NCBI GenBank assembly: GCA_011525265.1
Contig: WTHV01000163.1
Span: 1-19,982 of the forward strand
DNA from: Alphaproteobacteria bacterium
Lineage (GTDB): Bacteria > Pseudomonadota > Alphaproteobacteria > Puniceispirillales > Puniceispirillaceae
Length of the DNA stretch: 19,982 nt
Reading direction: 5' to 3'
The notes below the pieces were generated by a model that saw only the letters and a list, made by a program, of their open reading frames with translations, was not told the origin of the DNA and ran no database searches. This document shows positions 1 through 7,727 of the stretch, in pieces. The translations under genes were made by a program, and so were the position numbers. Within the stretch, counting starts at the first letter, position 1, and each line of letters begins with the position of its first letter.

Positions 1-1302
1 GAGCCAAAAGATAGTAAAGATGTTATCTTACCGGCGTTGACCATTGGTGAGGCCATGAAGCTTGATAAGGTCACACCAGAACAGCATTTCACACAGCCCC
101 CACCACGTTACACAGATGCCAGCCTTGTCAAAGAGCTTGAAGCCAGAGGCATTGGCCGCCCATCTACCTATGCCAGCATCATCCAATTGCTTGAAAAGCG
201 CGGCTATGTCCTAAAAGATCGCAACCGGTTTTTCACAGAACATCGCGGCAGATTAACCTCAAGCTTTTTAGAGAAATTCTTTGACCGCTATGTGGAATAT
301 GACTTCACCGCTTCTTTGGAAACAAAGCTTGATGAAGTATCAGCCGGCACCATGCCTTATAAAGCGTTATTATCGGAATTTTGGGGTGATTTTAAAATTG
401 CTCTTGATGATACCAAAGAATTGCGCATTACAGATGTCTTGAACCATTTGGATGAAGATCTCGAAGCTGTCTTTTTCAAACCAGATGAAAATGGTGAGAT
501 TAAGCGTGAATGTGCAAAATGCCAATCAGGTCGCCTTGGCCTGAAATTAGGCAAATATGGCGCATTTATTGGCTGTTCAAATTATCCAGAATGCAGCTTT
601 ACGCGTCAAATCAATGTCACAGAGGGTGATGATGATGCAAGCTTAGATGAAAAAGAGCTTGGCCAAACAAATGATGGCTTGCCTGTCTTTTTGCGCAAAG
701 GCCCTTATGGCTTTTATGTGCAAGCAGGCGCGTTAGATGAGAAAAAACCAAAACGCCAGTCAGTACCAAAAGATAAATCCCCTGCCTCTGTTGATTTAGA
801 GATGGCCCTTGGGCTGTTATCACTGCCACGCGAGGTTGGCGCTCATCCTGAAACAGGTGATATGATTGAGGCTAGCATTGGACGCTTTGGGCCTTATTTG
901 AAATATCAGGGGAAATTTGCCTCTCTGCCAAAGGATGAAGATGTTCTTGCTATTGGCATTAACCGGTCTGTTGATATTCTAGCAGAAGCTGCCAAAAAGG
1001 CTGGCCGCACTTTGGGCGATCATCCAGATGGCGGCACCGTTGAGATGAAACGCGGACGCTTTGGGCCTTATATTGAGCATAATAAACTGCGTGCGCCTGT
1101 GCCACGTGGCACAGATATGGAAACGGTAACCCTTGAAATGGGGCTAGAATGGCTTGCGAAAAAAGCAGCTGCCCCTGCCAAGAAAAAAGCCAAAAAGAGC
1201 GCTAAGAAAAAGACAGCGACAAAGAAAAAAGCGGCACCAAAGGCGAAAAAAGCCGCTAAGAAGAAGACAGCAGCCAAAAAAGCGGCAAAGGCTAAGTCAT
1301 AG
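1..1302 (+). CDS. topA: DNA topoisomerase I, C-terminal part (5' end outside window)
   Basis: The frame is open from base 1 to a TAG, giving 433 residues of the 3' part of a type IA topoisomerase, which relaxes negatively supercoiled DNA. The family-typical segment IGRPSTYASII is at about visible residues 51-61. One four-cysteine zinc finger follows (C171, C174, C192, C198), then topoisomerase C-terminal repeats of the GRFGPY type near residues 234, 293 and 352. The last ~48 residues are an Ala/Lys tail resembling histone H1, seen in many alphaproteobacterial TopA proteins and presumed to bind DNA. The catalytic tyrosine and Toprim domain lie upstream of the window, so their integrity cannot be judged. 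The stop shares its G with the GTG start of rnr, which suggests translational coupling. In-frame TTG/ATG codons near the window edge are internal, not starts. Confidence 0.97.
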   Translation, partial: EPKDSKDVILPALTIGEAMKLDKVTPEQHFTQPPPRYTDASLVKELEARGIGRPSTYASIIQLLEKRGYVLKDRNRFFTEHRGRLTSSFLEKFFDRYVEYDFTASLETKLDEVSAGTMPYKALLSEFWGDFKIALDDTKELRITDVLNHLDEDLEAVFFKPDENGEIKRECAKCQSGRLGLKLGKYGAFIGCSNYPECSFTRQINVTEGDDDASLDEKELGQTNDGLPVFLRKGPYGFYVQAGALDEKKPKRQSVPKDKSPASVDLEMALGLLSLPREVGAHPETGDMIEASIGRFGPYLKYQGKFASLPKDEDVLAIGINRSVDILAEAAKKAGRTLGDHPDGGTVEMKRGRFGPYIEHNKLRAPVPRGTDMETVTLEMGLEWLAKKAAAPAKKKAKKSAKKKTATKKKAAPKAKKAAKKKTAAKKAAKAKS

Positions 1303-3551
1303 TGGCATCTGAAAATAATGATAAATTGTCATCTGACAATCTGCTTGCCATCCTTGGGCAAGCCCCCGGCCCTATTGATTTACGCACCCTCTCAAAGGAG
1401 TTATCTTTATTGCCAGGCGAGCGCGTGCTCTTAAAACAGCGCGTTCGTCGGCTTGTGGATGGGGGCCTTGTATTTATCGATGATAAGAGACGTGTACGTC
1501 TTGCCCAACATATGCCAGAGGTCTGTATGGCTGAAGTCATCGGCTATGATGATGATGGCTATGGCACGTTAAAAATCTTATCACAAGATATAGATGAAGC
1601 GATGATAGCGCGTTCTGAAATTAGCCTTATGCCAGAGCGCAAAAGAGGCCGTATTCCACAGATTGGCGCTCGTATCTTGGCGCGCATGGTGCAATATGGG
1701 CCAGATCAATATGAGGCGCGTGTTTTGCGTATCCTGCCAACACGTCAAGACCGGTTTTTTGGCCGTATCGTGCATTTCCGTGGTGGTTTTGGTATTGAGA
1801 GTGCGGAAAAAGGTGCAAGACGCATCACAGAATTAGCACGCGGCGGTGAGATATCGGTAAAGCTTGATGATTTGGTCGAAGCTGAGATGAATGATGCCAA
1901 GGGTAAGATTTCACGCTCTGCTTGTATCATCAGTAATTTTGGCCCTGCTGATAGCGCACAAGCCTTTATCCAGATGGCCATTGCTGAATTTGATATACCG
2001 CACCATTTTCCAGATGAGATTTTAACAAGCACTCAAAACGCCAAAGTGCCCGCTCTTGGCACGCGCGAGGATTTGCGCAATATGCCACTTGTGACCATCG
2101 ATGGTGCCGATGCAAAGGATTTTGATGATGCGGTGTTTGCTGAGCCTCATGGGACAGGATGGCGGATAATTGTCGCTATCGCAGATGTCTCTGCCTATGT
2201 TGAGACAGATAGCCCGCTTGATAAAGAAGCCGCCAAAAGAGGCAATTCTGTCTATTTGCCAGGCACCGTTGTCCCGATGCTTCCAGAGGCTTTATCAAAT
2301 GGGATGTGTTCTCTTGTGCCAGATGAGGATAGAGCCTCACTTGCGGTTGAAATCGTCATTGATGGTGATGGCATTAAGCAAAGCCATCGCTTCATCAGGG
2401 CCTTAATCAAATCTCATGCAAGACTGACCTATGATGCGGTGCAAACTGTGCATGAAGGGACAGCAGATGAGCGCGATATTGGGGCACCAGATGGGGCTAT
2501 TCATCATTTATTTGGTGCGTGGCATACGCTGAATAAGGCACGCGAGAAGCGCGGCACTTTGAATTTAAATGTCCCAGAAAAGCGCGTTAGCTTAAATGAC
2601 GCAGGCCAGCCTATCTCAATTGAGGTGCGCACCCAAAATAATGCCCATCGTCTCATTGAAGAATTTATGATTTTGGCAAATATCTGTGCCGCAGAAGAGC
2701 TTGAATCACGAGGGCAGATTTGTGTTTACCGTACCCATGACCGCCCAGATATGGAAAAAATTGAAGGTCTTCAAGAGCTAGCAGAAGCGCTCGATATCCC
2801 TTTTGCCAAAGGCCAAGTGATAAGCCCTCATCGCTTTAACCAGCTCCTTGACAAGGTCAAAGACACGCCCCAAGAGCAAATGGTCAATGATGCGGTTCTG
2901 CGGTGCCAGTCAAGAGCGGTCTATGATTATCAGAATAAGGGCCATTATGGCCTATCATTGACACGTTATGCGCATTTTACCTCTCCTATCAGGCGTTATG
3001 CAGATTTGTTGGTGCATCGCGCATTGATACAATCTTGCGGCCTTGGGGATGAGCGTCAATCGATACAAGACCTTGAACAAATGGGGCAAATTTGCGCACA
3101 AATCAGTCAAACAGAACAAACCGCTGCCAAAGCTGAAAGGCGCACAACTGACAGGCTTATTGCTTGCCTTTACCAGCCTCAAATTGGCCGCCAATTAGAC
3201 GTGACAATCACCGGGTTAACAAATTTTGGCATATTTGCCAGTTTTGATGACCGTTCAGCTGAGGGCTTTATGCCCTTCCGGTCTTTGCCTGAAGATTTTT
3301 ATGAACTCAGCGATGGTAATAGCCGACTTGTCGGACGCCGCCGCGGCACTGTTTTTGCCCTTGGTGCAGAGCTAACCGCAAAAATTGAATCTGTCGAAAC
3401 AGCCTCTGGCGGGATATTGCTCACCTTCCTTGACGGTGGGGCTTATGACAAGCAGGTCATTACAAAAAGACGGTCAAGCGGACAGAAAAACAGCTTCAAA
3501 TCAGCTAAGGGCAAAGCGAAAAAGGGTAAATCAAAGCCAAGGCGGCGTTAA
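1302..3551 (+). CDS. rnr: Ribonuclease R
   Basis: 749-residue RNase II/R-family 3'-5' exoribonuclease, which degrades structured RNA and takes part in rRNA and mRNA quality control. Domains in order: an N-terminal winged-helix-like segment (about 10-70), cold-shock/OB domains (about 75-240), the RNB catalytic domain (about 255-590), an S1 domain (about 625-705) and a basic tail rich in Lys, Arg and Ser (722-749). The catalytic acidic cluster is intact: D267, D273, D275 and D276 in the IDGADAKDFDDAV segment. The FTSPIRRYADL motif near residue 565 is also typical. The start is a GTG sharing one base with the topA stop; AAAGG at 1287-1291 sits 10 bases upstream. Length is slightly below the 813 residues of E. 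coli RNase R. topA-rnr adjacency is common in alphaproteobacteria. Confidence 0.97.
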   Translation: MASENNDKLSSDNLLAILGQAPGPIDLRTLSKELSLLPGERVLLKQRVRRLVDGGLVFIDDKRRVRLAQHMPEVCMAEVIGYDDDGYGTLKILSQDIDEAMIARSEISLMPERKRGRIPQIGARILARMVQYGPDQYEARVLRILPTRQDRFFGRIVHFRGGFGIESAEKGARRITELARGGEISVKLDDLVEAEMNDAKGKISRSACIISNFGPADSAQAFIQMAIAEFDIPHHFPDEILTSTQNAKVPALGTREDLRNMPLVTIDGADAKDFDDAVFAEPHGTGWRIIVAIADVSAYVETDSPLDKEAAKRGNSVYLPGTVVPMLPEALSNGMCSLVPDEDRASLAVEIVIDGDGIKQSHRFIRALIKSHARLTYDAVQTVHEGTADERDIGAPDGAIHHLFGAWHTLNKAREKRGTLNLNVPEKRVSLNDAGQPISIEVRTQNNAHRLIEEFMILANICAAEELESRGQICVYRTHDRPDMEKIEGLQELAEALDIPFAKGQVISPHRFNQLLDKVKDTPQEQMVNDAVLRCQSRAVYDYQNKGHYGLSLTRYAHFTSPIRRYADLLVHRALIQSCGLGDERQSIQDLEQMGQICAQISQTEQTAAKAERRTTDRLIACLYQPQIGRQLDVTITGLTNFGIFASFDDRSAEGFMPFRSLPEDFYELSDGNSRLVGRRRGTVFALGAELTAKIESVETASGGILLTFLDGGAYDKQVITKRRSSGQKNSFKSAKGKAKKGKSKPRRR

Positions 3552-3588
3552 AGCAAGCATTTTGCGCATATGAAGTTGGCAAAGCTTG

Positions 3589-3617
3589 TTGACATTCGCC
3601 TGCAAATGTATCATCTT
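3589..3617 (+). promoter_or_regulatory. Likely sigma-70 promoter of rpmG
   Basis: A perfect TTGACA -35 box lies at 3589-3594 in the 113-bp gap between rnr and rpmG. The -10 box is less clear: CATCTT at 3612-3617 gives a 17-bp spacer, while the better-looking TATCAT at 3609-3614 gives only 14 bp. A weak -10 with a strong -35 is common in alphaproteobacteria. Transcription from here would give rpmG a leader of about 40 bases containing the ribosome site AAGGA at 3651-3655. Confidence 0.5.
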
Positions 3618-3664
3618 GCGGCCTCAGAATATTAGAATACCTTTTTTTACAAGGAATGTGAGAG

Positions 3665-3832
3665 ATGGCAAAGCCAGCAACACTTCAAATCAGACTTGTT
3701 AGCACAGCTGACACAGGCTACTTCTACGTGACAAAGAAGAACCCTCGCACAAAGCCTGAAAAGCTTGAGCTAAAGAAATATGACCCGCGCGCACGCAAGC
3801 ACGTGATTTTCCGCGAAGCGAAAATCAAGTAA
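3665..3832 (+). CDS. rpmG: Large ribosomal subunit protein bL33
   Basis: A 55-residue protein beginning MAKPATLQIRLVSTA and ending EAKIK, the usual length and ends of bL33. The family core TGYFYVTKKNPR is at residues 17-28 and KLELKKYDPRARKHV at 33-47. It has no cysteines, so it is the zinc-independent form. It belongs to the 50S subunit near the exit site. AAGGA at 3651-3655 is 9 bases before the ATG, and a probable promoter precedes it. A 25-bp gap separates it from the downstream sugar kinase, which may be transcribed with it. The 3' end of the reading frame contains a strong inverted repeat, listed separately. Confidence 0.97.
   Translation: MAKPATLQIRLVSTADTGYFYVTKKNPRTKPEKLELKKYDPRARKHVIFREAKIK
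3804..3827. repeat. Inverted repeat at the 3' end of rpmG
   Basis: TGATTTTC at 3804-3811 is the exact reverse complement of GAAAATCA at 3820-3827. Two more G-C pairs form after a single bulged C, leaving a GAA loop, so the RNA could fold into about a 10-bp hairpin just before the rpmG stop. A T6 run follows at 3839-3844, but 11 bases away, too far for a standard intrinsic terminator. It may protect the 3' end or weaken read-through into the kinase gene, or arise by chance from the codons of the conserved C-terminus. Confidence 0.5.
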
Positions 3833-3857
3833 CTCAGCTTTTTTAGGGAGTTACCTT

Positions 3858-4751
3858 ATGCGTCTAGGAATTGACCTTGGCGGAACAAAAATAGAAGCCG
3901 CCATCCTCGATGATAGCGGCTCTTTTATTTGCAGAGAGCGTGTTCCGACCCCAAAAGATTATAATGACATCATGCAAGCTATTAAGGCTGTGCGTGATCA
4001 AGTGGCTGATGCGCATGGCTATAATGGCCCTGTTGGCATTTGCACCCCCGGCAGTGCATCAAAAGCCACTGGCTTAATGCAAGGCTCTAACTCACAATCT
4101 TTAAATGGCCGCGATTTGGCATCTGACTTGCAGGCTGTCTTAAATGCGCCAGTGCGCATCTCTAATGATGCGAATTGTTTTGCCCTATCAGAGGCAATTG
4201 ATGGCTCAGGCGCAGGTTATGATAGCGTTTTTGGCGTTATCATTGGCACAGGCTGCGGTGGTGGTATCGTTGTTGATCAAAAAATCGTAGGCGGTGTGAA
4301 CGGCATTGCGGGCGAATGGGGCCATGTGCCACTTCCTTGGCCAGTTGACCATGAATATGAAGGTCATGATTGTTGGTGTGGCAGAACAGGTTGCCTTGAG
4401 ACTTATATTTCAGGCACAGGCTTGGAACTTGATTATTTCCGCATTGCCAATGAGAAATTATCTGCCAAAGACATTCTGGCTAAGGCTGATTCAGGTGATA
4501 TTGTTGCTGATTCTGTCCTTCAGGTTCTTGAGGATCGCATTGGTCGCGGATTGGCCATGATTATTAACATCCTTGACCCTGATGCGATCGTGCTTGGCGG
4601 CGGGCTGTCAAATATTGATAGGCTTTACACAAATGTACCGCGCAAATGGCCGGGCTATGTGTTTTCCAAAGCCATTGATACCAAGCTTTTGAAACCAACT
4701 TATGGTGATTCAAGCGGTATCAGAGGCGCTGCCTATCTTTTTAATGACTAA
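3858..4751 (+). CDS. mak: ROK-family sugar kinase, fructokinase-like (Mak type)
   Basis: 297-residue cytoplasmic kinase of the ROK family, predicted to phosphorylate a hexose with ATP. The N-terminal phosphate loop is DLGGTK (6-11); the catalytic aspartate is D104 in SNDANC. The ROK zinc site is complete: H156 in GEWGH and C172, C174, C179 in the DCWCGRTGC segment. The C-terminal ILDPDAIVLGGG stretch and the ending SSGIRGAA are family hallmarks. Overall pattern is closest, from memory, to E. coli Mak (YajF); N-acetylglucosamine kinase NagK is the main alternative, and substrate cannot be settled by eye. GGGAG at 3846-3850 is 7 bases before the ATG. No sugar transport or catabolic gene is nearby. 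It probably relies on read-through from the rpmG promoter. Confidence 0.88.
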   Translation: MRLGIDLGGTKIEAAILDDSGSFICRERVPTPKDYNDIMQAIKAVRDQVADAHGYNGPVGICTPGSASKATGLMQGSNSQSLNGRDLASDLQAVLNAPVRISNDANCFALSEAIDGSGAGYDSVFGVIIGTGCGGGIVVDQKIVGGVNGIAGEWGHVPLPWPVDHEYEGHDCWCGRTGCLETYISGTGLELDYFRIANEKLSAKDILAKADSGDIVADSVLQVLEDRIGRGLAMIINILDPDAIVLGGGLSNIDRLYTNVPRKWPGYVFSKAIDTKLLKPTYGDSSGIRGAAYLFND

Positions 4752-4776
4752 TATCACAGAGAGTCTTTAACTAGGG

Positions 4777-4797
4777 GGCCTCGCTAACTAGCGAGCC
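4777..4797. terminator. Weak hairpin between convergent mak and eipB
   Basis: CTCGCT at 4780-4785 pairs with AGCGAG at 4790-4795 around an AACT loop. Flanking GG and CC add two pairs across a bulged C. It sits between two genes that end head-on and overlaps the eipB stop by one base. No T-run follows on either strand, so if it ends transcription it is not a textbook intrinsic terminator. Confidence 0.35.
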
Positions 4798-5645
4798 TAA
4801 CTGCATACAGGGTTGGGCTGTTCTACGATTTCCGACAGGCTTGCCTGCAATCTGAAATCACCATAGTCAATCACATAATAGGGCACGACGCCATTATCCT
4901 GCATCTGAAATGATATCTCATAGGTTGGCAGGCCTGATGTGCTGTCGGGATCAAAATAGGCAATTTGTACAGGGTAATAGCTATCTTGGAGCAAGCCTGT
5001 ATCACGTGCAATTTGCGGCTGTTTGTCTAAATCAAGGCTTTGAGCCTTTCCGATAATCACACTTGTTTTCTTCAACGCATCATCAGGTTTTGCGCCAAAG
5101 AAAATATGACTTGTGAAAAACCGCTCCCCTGCCCGCGCTCGGCGCAAAATCTCTTGCGTTTGGGCAATGGGGAAAAAGGTATCTTCCGGCAAGGCCATCG
5201 CATTATCAGGCTCGATTGAGAAAAACGCTTCATTTGGCGCCGCATTACCAGAGGTCTTTTGGGCAAACCCATCAAAGCGCAAAGCCTCTTCATAATTTGA
5301 TGTCTCATCAATGGTAAAGCTGAAAAGCGCGCCTGAATTATCTTCAAAACTATCGAATAATGAGGCCATAAAGAATTCATTGCCATCTTCAAACAGCATC
5401 TGCATCACATAATCTTCACCCGATTTCCAACCATCACATTCACGCGCAAGACTAAAGATGGTCTTACCTTGGATTTGCTTAATAGCTGTGGCAGGGTCTG
5501 CATCTTTTAATTGCAGCTGATAGGTCACCTGATGAGGCGCAAGATCAATCGCATGGGCATTGCTAACCGATAGCAGTGCCACAGTACCAAATGCCACTAT
5601 TTTACAATTTTGCGCCGTTTTAAACATGACCATATGCCCTTTCAT
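4797..5645 (-). CDS. eipB: Periplasmic envelope-integrity protein, EipB/DUF1849 family
   Basis: 282 codons from the first ATG. The N-terminus is a clear Sec signal (hydrophobic stretch VAFGTVALLSVSNA, cleavage likely after AHA, residue 32), so the mature protein is periplasmic. It begins with LAPHQVTYQLQL, typical of DUF1849. It has the family's TFFPIAQTQEILRRARAGE segment near 155-174 and a late YVIDYGDFRL. Two cysteines of the mature protein, C70 and C281, match the pair that forms a disulfide in Brucella EipB, a beta-spiral protein needed for envelope integrity. Function here is by homology. Three in-frame ATGs (5645, 5633, 5627) all keep the signal peptide; AAAGGG lies 9 bases before the third, so the true start may be 5627. 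It is divergent from rnd. Confidence 0.85.
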   Translation of the reverse strand: MKGHMVMFKTAQNCKIVAFGTVALLSVSNAHAIDLAPHQVTYQLQLKDADPATAIKQIQGKTIFSLARECDGWKSGEDYVMQMLFEDGNEFFMASLFDSFEDNSGALFSFTIDETSNYEEALRFDGFAQKTSGNAAPNEAFFSIEPDNAMALPEDTFFPIAQTQEILRRARAGERFFTSHIFFGAKPDDALKKTSVIIGKAQSLDLDKQPQIARDTGLLQDSYYPVQIAYFDPDSTSGLPTYEISFQMQDNGVVPYYVIDYGDFRLQASLSEIVEQPNPVCS

Positions 5646-5745
5646 TCCTCTGGACCCCTACCTAAAATCTATAACGAGGCGATGAAAAATCAAGCGCTCT
5701 ATCTGGTGCATGATGAGGTGGATTATCACTTGGTAGAATTGGTCA

Positions 5746-5773
5746 TTGGTATTACCACCATTTTGCTCTATAT
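5746..5773 (+). promoter_or_regulatory. Possible rnd promoter abutting the start codon
   Basis: TTGGTA at 5746-5751 and CTATAT at 5768-5773 are separated by 16 bp; CTATAT is a common -10 form in alphaproteobacteria. The ATG at 5781 is only 7 bases past the -10 box, so transcription would begin at or next to the start codon and give a leaderless mRNA. This fits the absence of a Shine-Dalgarno sequence before 5781. It is a pattern match only. Confidence 0.35.
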
Positions 5774-5780
5774 CTATGCC

Positions 5781-6938
5781 ATGTCTTCTCTACCCTCTAT
5801 CATTACAAGCCAAACTGACCTTGAACAGGCTCTCTCGATTATTGCGAAGGGAGATGTTTTTGCGATTGATACCGAATTTCTGCGTGAAAAAACCTACTAC
5901 CCTCAGCTTTGTTTAATCCAAATCGCTGGTAATGGTATTCATTTTGCCATTGACCCGCTTGTTGAGGGGCTATCTTTGCAAGGCTTGTGGGATTTGCTTG
6001 CTGATGAGCGTATCACGAAGGTCTTTCACGCAGGGCGCCAAGATATTGAGATATTCTATCACCTCACAGGTGATGTCCCAAAAGGCATCTTTGATAGCCA
6101 GATAGCGGCTATGGTTTGCGGGCTTGGGGATCAGGTTGGCTATGATAAGCTTGTGCATCATTTTCTTGGCCATACGATCGATAAATCATCACGTTTTACC
6201 GATTGGTCCAAGCGCCCCCTATCAGACAAACAGCTTAGCTATGCACTTGATGATGTTATTCATCTTGAAAAAATCTATCCCATGCTATGCGAGGTGCTAG
6301 AAAAAGAAAATAAGCTTGAATGGATTAAAGATGAGGTCAAAGTCATTGCCGCGCTTGAGACATATGCCATAGACCCAGAACAGACCTATAAGCGCATTAA
6401 GCTTCGCACAAATAAGCCTCTTATTCTTAATCGCCTCAAACATCTAGCGGCATTTCGGGAAATTGAATGCCAAAAGCGTGATTTGCCTAGAGGTCGTTTC
6501 CTAAAAGATGAAACATTAATGGATTTAGCCGCCACAGGGCCCAAGACAGCTGAGGCTATTTCAAAAATCAGAGGTCTTGGGAGCCAGAAAAATGGCTGGC
6601 TGACAGGACAAATTATTTCAATCATCAAGCAAGCTGACAGCGCGGATAAGGCAAGCTGGCCAAAAATGCCTGAGCGCAAGAAAACAGAACGCGCCCCTGC
6701 CGCCGTGCTTGAAATGTTGCGTGTTTTATTAAAGCATGTCTGTGAGGAGGCAGCGGTTGCACCACGCCTCATTGCCTCTGCAAGTGATTTGGAACTTCTT
6801 GCTGTATCAGATGATAAATCCCAGCCAGTGTTGCAAGGCTGGCGTTATGAGGTATTTGGCAAAAAGGCTCTTGCCATGAAAGCTGGCAAGATTGGCATGG
6901 CTTTGAATAAGGGTGAGATGCGCTTCTTCGACCTATAG
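5781..6938 (+). CDS. rnd: Ribonuclease D
   Basis: 385-residue DEDDy-type 3'-5' exoribonuclease that trims tRNA and other stable RNA 3' ends. Catalytic residues are visible: D30 and E32 in AIDTEF, D88 in HAGRQDIE, Y154 and D158 in YALDDV. An HRDC RNA-binding domain follows at about 205-285, including KRDLPRGRFLKDETL. Length fits the family (about 375-390). The start was placed at 5781 because family similarity begins there. The frame is open further upstream to 5610, but that would overlap eipB and add an unrelated stretch. No ribosome site precedes 5781, and a promoter-like pair lies directly upstream. It ends convergently with the SDR, the two overlapping by 6 bases. In many alphaproteobacteria rnd follows hda-ppk-ppx on the same strand; here it is inverted. 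Confidence 0.93.
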   Translation: MSSLPSIITSQTDLEQALSIIAKGDVFAIDTEFLREKTYYPQLCLIQIAGNGIHFAIDPLVEGLSLQGLWDLLADERITKVFHAGRQDIEIFYHLTGDVPKGIFDSQIAAMVCGLGDQVGYDKLVHHFLGHTIDKSSRFTDWSKRPLSDKQLSYALDDVIHLEKIYPMLCEVLEKENKLEWIKDEVKVIAALETYAIDPEQTYKRIKLRTNKPLILNRLKHLAAFREIECQKRDLPRGRFLKDETLMDLAATGPKTAEAISKIRGLGSQKNGWLTGQIISIIKQADSADKASWPKMPERKKTERAPAAVLEMLRVLLKHVCEEAAVAPRLIASASDLELLAVSDDKSQPVLQGWRYEVFGKKALAMKAGKIGMALNKGEMRFFDL

Positions 6939-6943
6939 GGTCG
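6929..6943. repeat. Palindrome holding both stop codons of rnd and the SDR
   Basis: CGACC at 6929-6933 and GGTCG at 6939-6943 form a 5-bp stem around TATAG. Inside it, CTATAG (6933-6938) is itself a palindrome that supplies TAG to each strand. No T-run follows, so termination activity is doubtful. Confidence 0.5.
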
Positions 6944-7715
6944 CATTATGTAACCCACCATCCATCAAGATATTCTGCCCCGTAATATAGCCAGAATGTG
7001 CCGAACAAAGCCACGCACACGCAAAGCCAAATTCCTCAATCTCACCTAATCTTTTGGACGGATTGCGTTCTTCTATAATCTTTCGTGCTTGGGCTTGTGA
7101 GATATTTTGTGTATGTGCTGTATTTGCGATCAGTGTCTCTATACGCTCCGTATTAAACGGCCCCGGCAATAGGCCATTAATGGTGACGTTATGTTCTGCC
7201 ACCTCGCGCGAGACACCTGCGACAAATCCTGTCAGGCCAGCACGTGCTGCATTTGAGAGACCCAACACCGATATAGGGTTTTTTACCGCGCCAGAGGTGA
7301 TATTCACAATCCGCCCAAAACGACGCTCAATCATTGGGTCAATCACAGCTTTTATCAGCTCAATAGCGGTTAGCATATTGGCATCAATGGCTGCTAGCCA
7401 ATCCTCTCTGTCCCAATCCCTGAAATTACCAGGTGGGGGGCCGCCTGCATTATTGACCAAAATATCAACATGACCTGCAGCCTCAAGCACCGCCTGCCTG
7501 CCCTCTGGCGTTGTAATATCACAAGCGATGATTTTCACATCAACGCCTGTCTCCTGACGTATTGCCTCAGCTGAGATTTCAAGGGCCTGTGCGCCTCTTG
7601 CACACATCACAAGATCAGCACCAGCCTTCGCAAGTGCAGACGCACACCCATAGCCGAGACCACGTGATGAAGCACAAACAAGTGCTTTCTTGCCAGCTAT
7701 TCCATGATCAAGCAT
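6933..7715 (-). CDS. Atypical short-chain dehydrogenase/reductase, FabG-like
   Basis: 260-residue protein with a Rossmann nucleotide-binding fold: the glycine motif region ASSRGLG is at 15-21, the NNAGG motif at 88-92, and the family serine S141 in NITSG. The catalytic YxxxK motif is not present. The corresponding segment reads LSNAARAG, placing Ser154 where Tyr belongs (13 residues after S141) and Arg158 where Lys belongs. A subgroup of beta-ketoacyl-ACP-reductase-like SDRs with this LSNxxRAG segment is known, so this is a family trait rather than decay. Substrate and even catalytic competence are unknown. The ATG at 7715 was chosen because GGGAG sits 8 bases upstream; a TTG one codon earlier is less likely. 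It is the last gene of the DUF2066-hda-SDR run, 12 bases after hda. Confidence 0.87.
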   Translation of the reverse strand: MLDHGIAGKKALVCASSRGLGYGCASALAKAGADLVMCARGAQALEISAEAIRQETGVDVKIIACDITTPEGRQAVLEAAGHVDILVNNAGGPPPGNFRDWDREDWLAAIDANMLTAIELIKAVIDPMIERRFGRIVNITSGAVKNPISVLGLSNAARAGLTGFVAGVSREVAEHNVTINGLLPGPFNTERIETLIANTAHTQNISQAQARKIIEERNPSKRLGEIEEFGFACAWLCSAHSGYITGQNILMDGGLHNATL

Positions 7716-7727
7716 CAAAAATTCTCC

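Noticed and set aside
1156..1299. A-rich repetitive DNA at the end of topA as a tandem repeat element
   Set aside because: The pattern is explained by alternating Lys and Ala codons in frame; no exact repeat unit is kept.
5610..5780. N-terminal extension of RNase D by up to 57 residues, including a hydrophobic stretch
   Set aside because: It would overlap the eipB coding region, lacks a well-spaced ribosome site and has no counterpart in the RNase D family. It was kept only as the alternative that would refute the leaderless model.
6386..6772. 128-codon minus-strand frame inside rnd
   Set aside because: Overlaps the HRDC region of rnd and has no supporting motif or start context.
7054..7473. 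139-codon open frame on the plus strand inside the SDR gene
   Set aside because: Antisense to a gene with clear Rossmann motifs; the translation resembles no protein I know.
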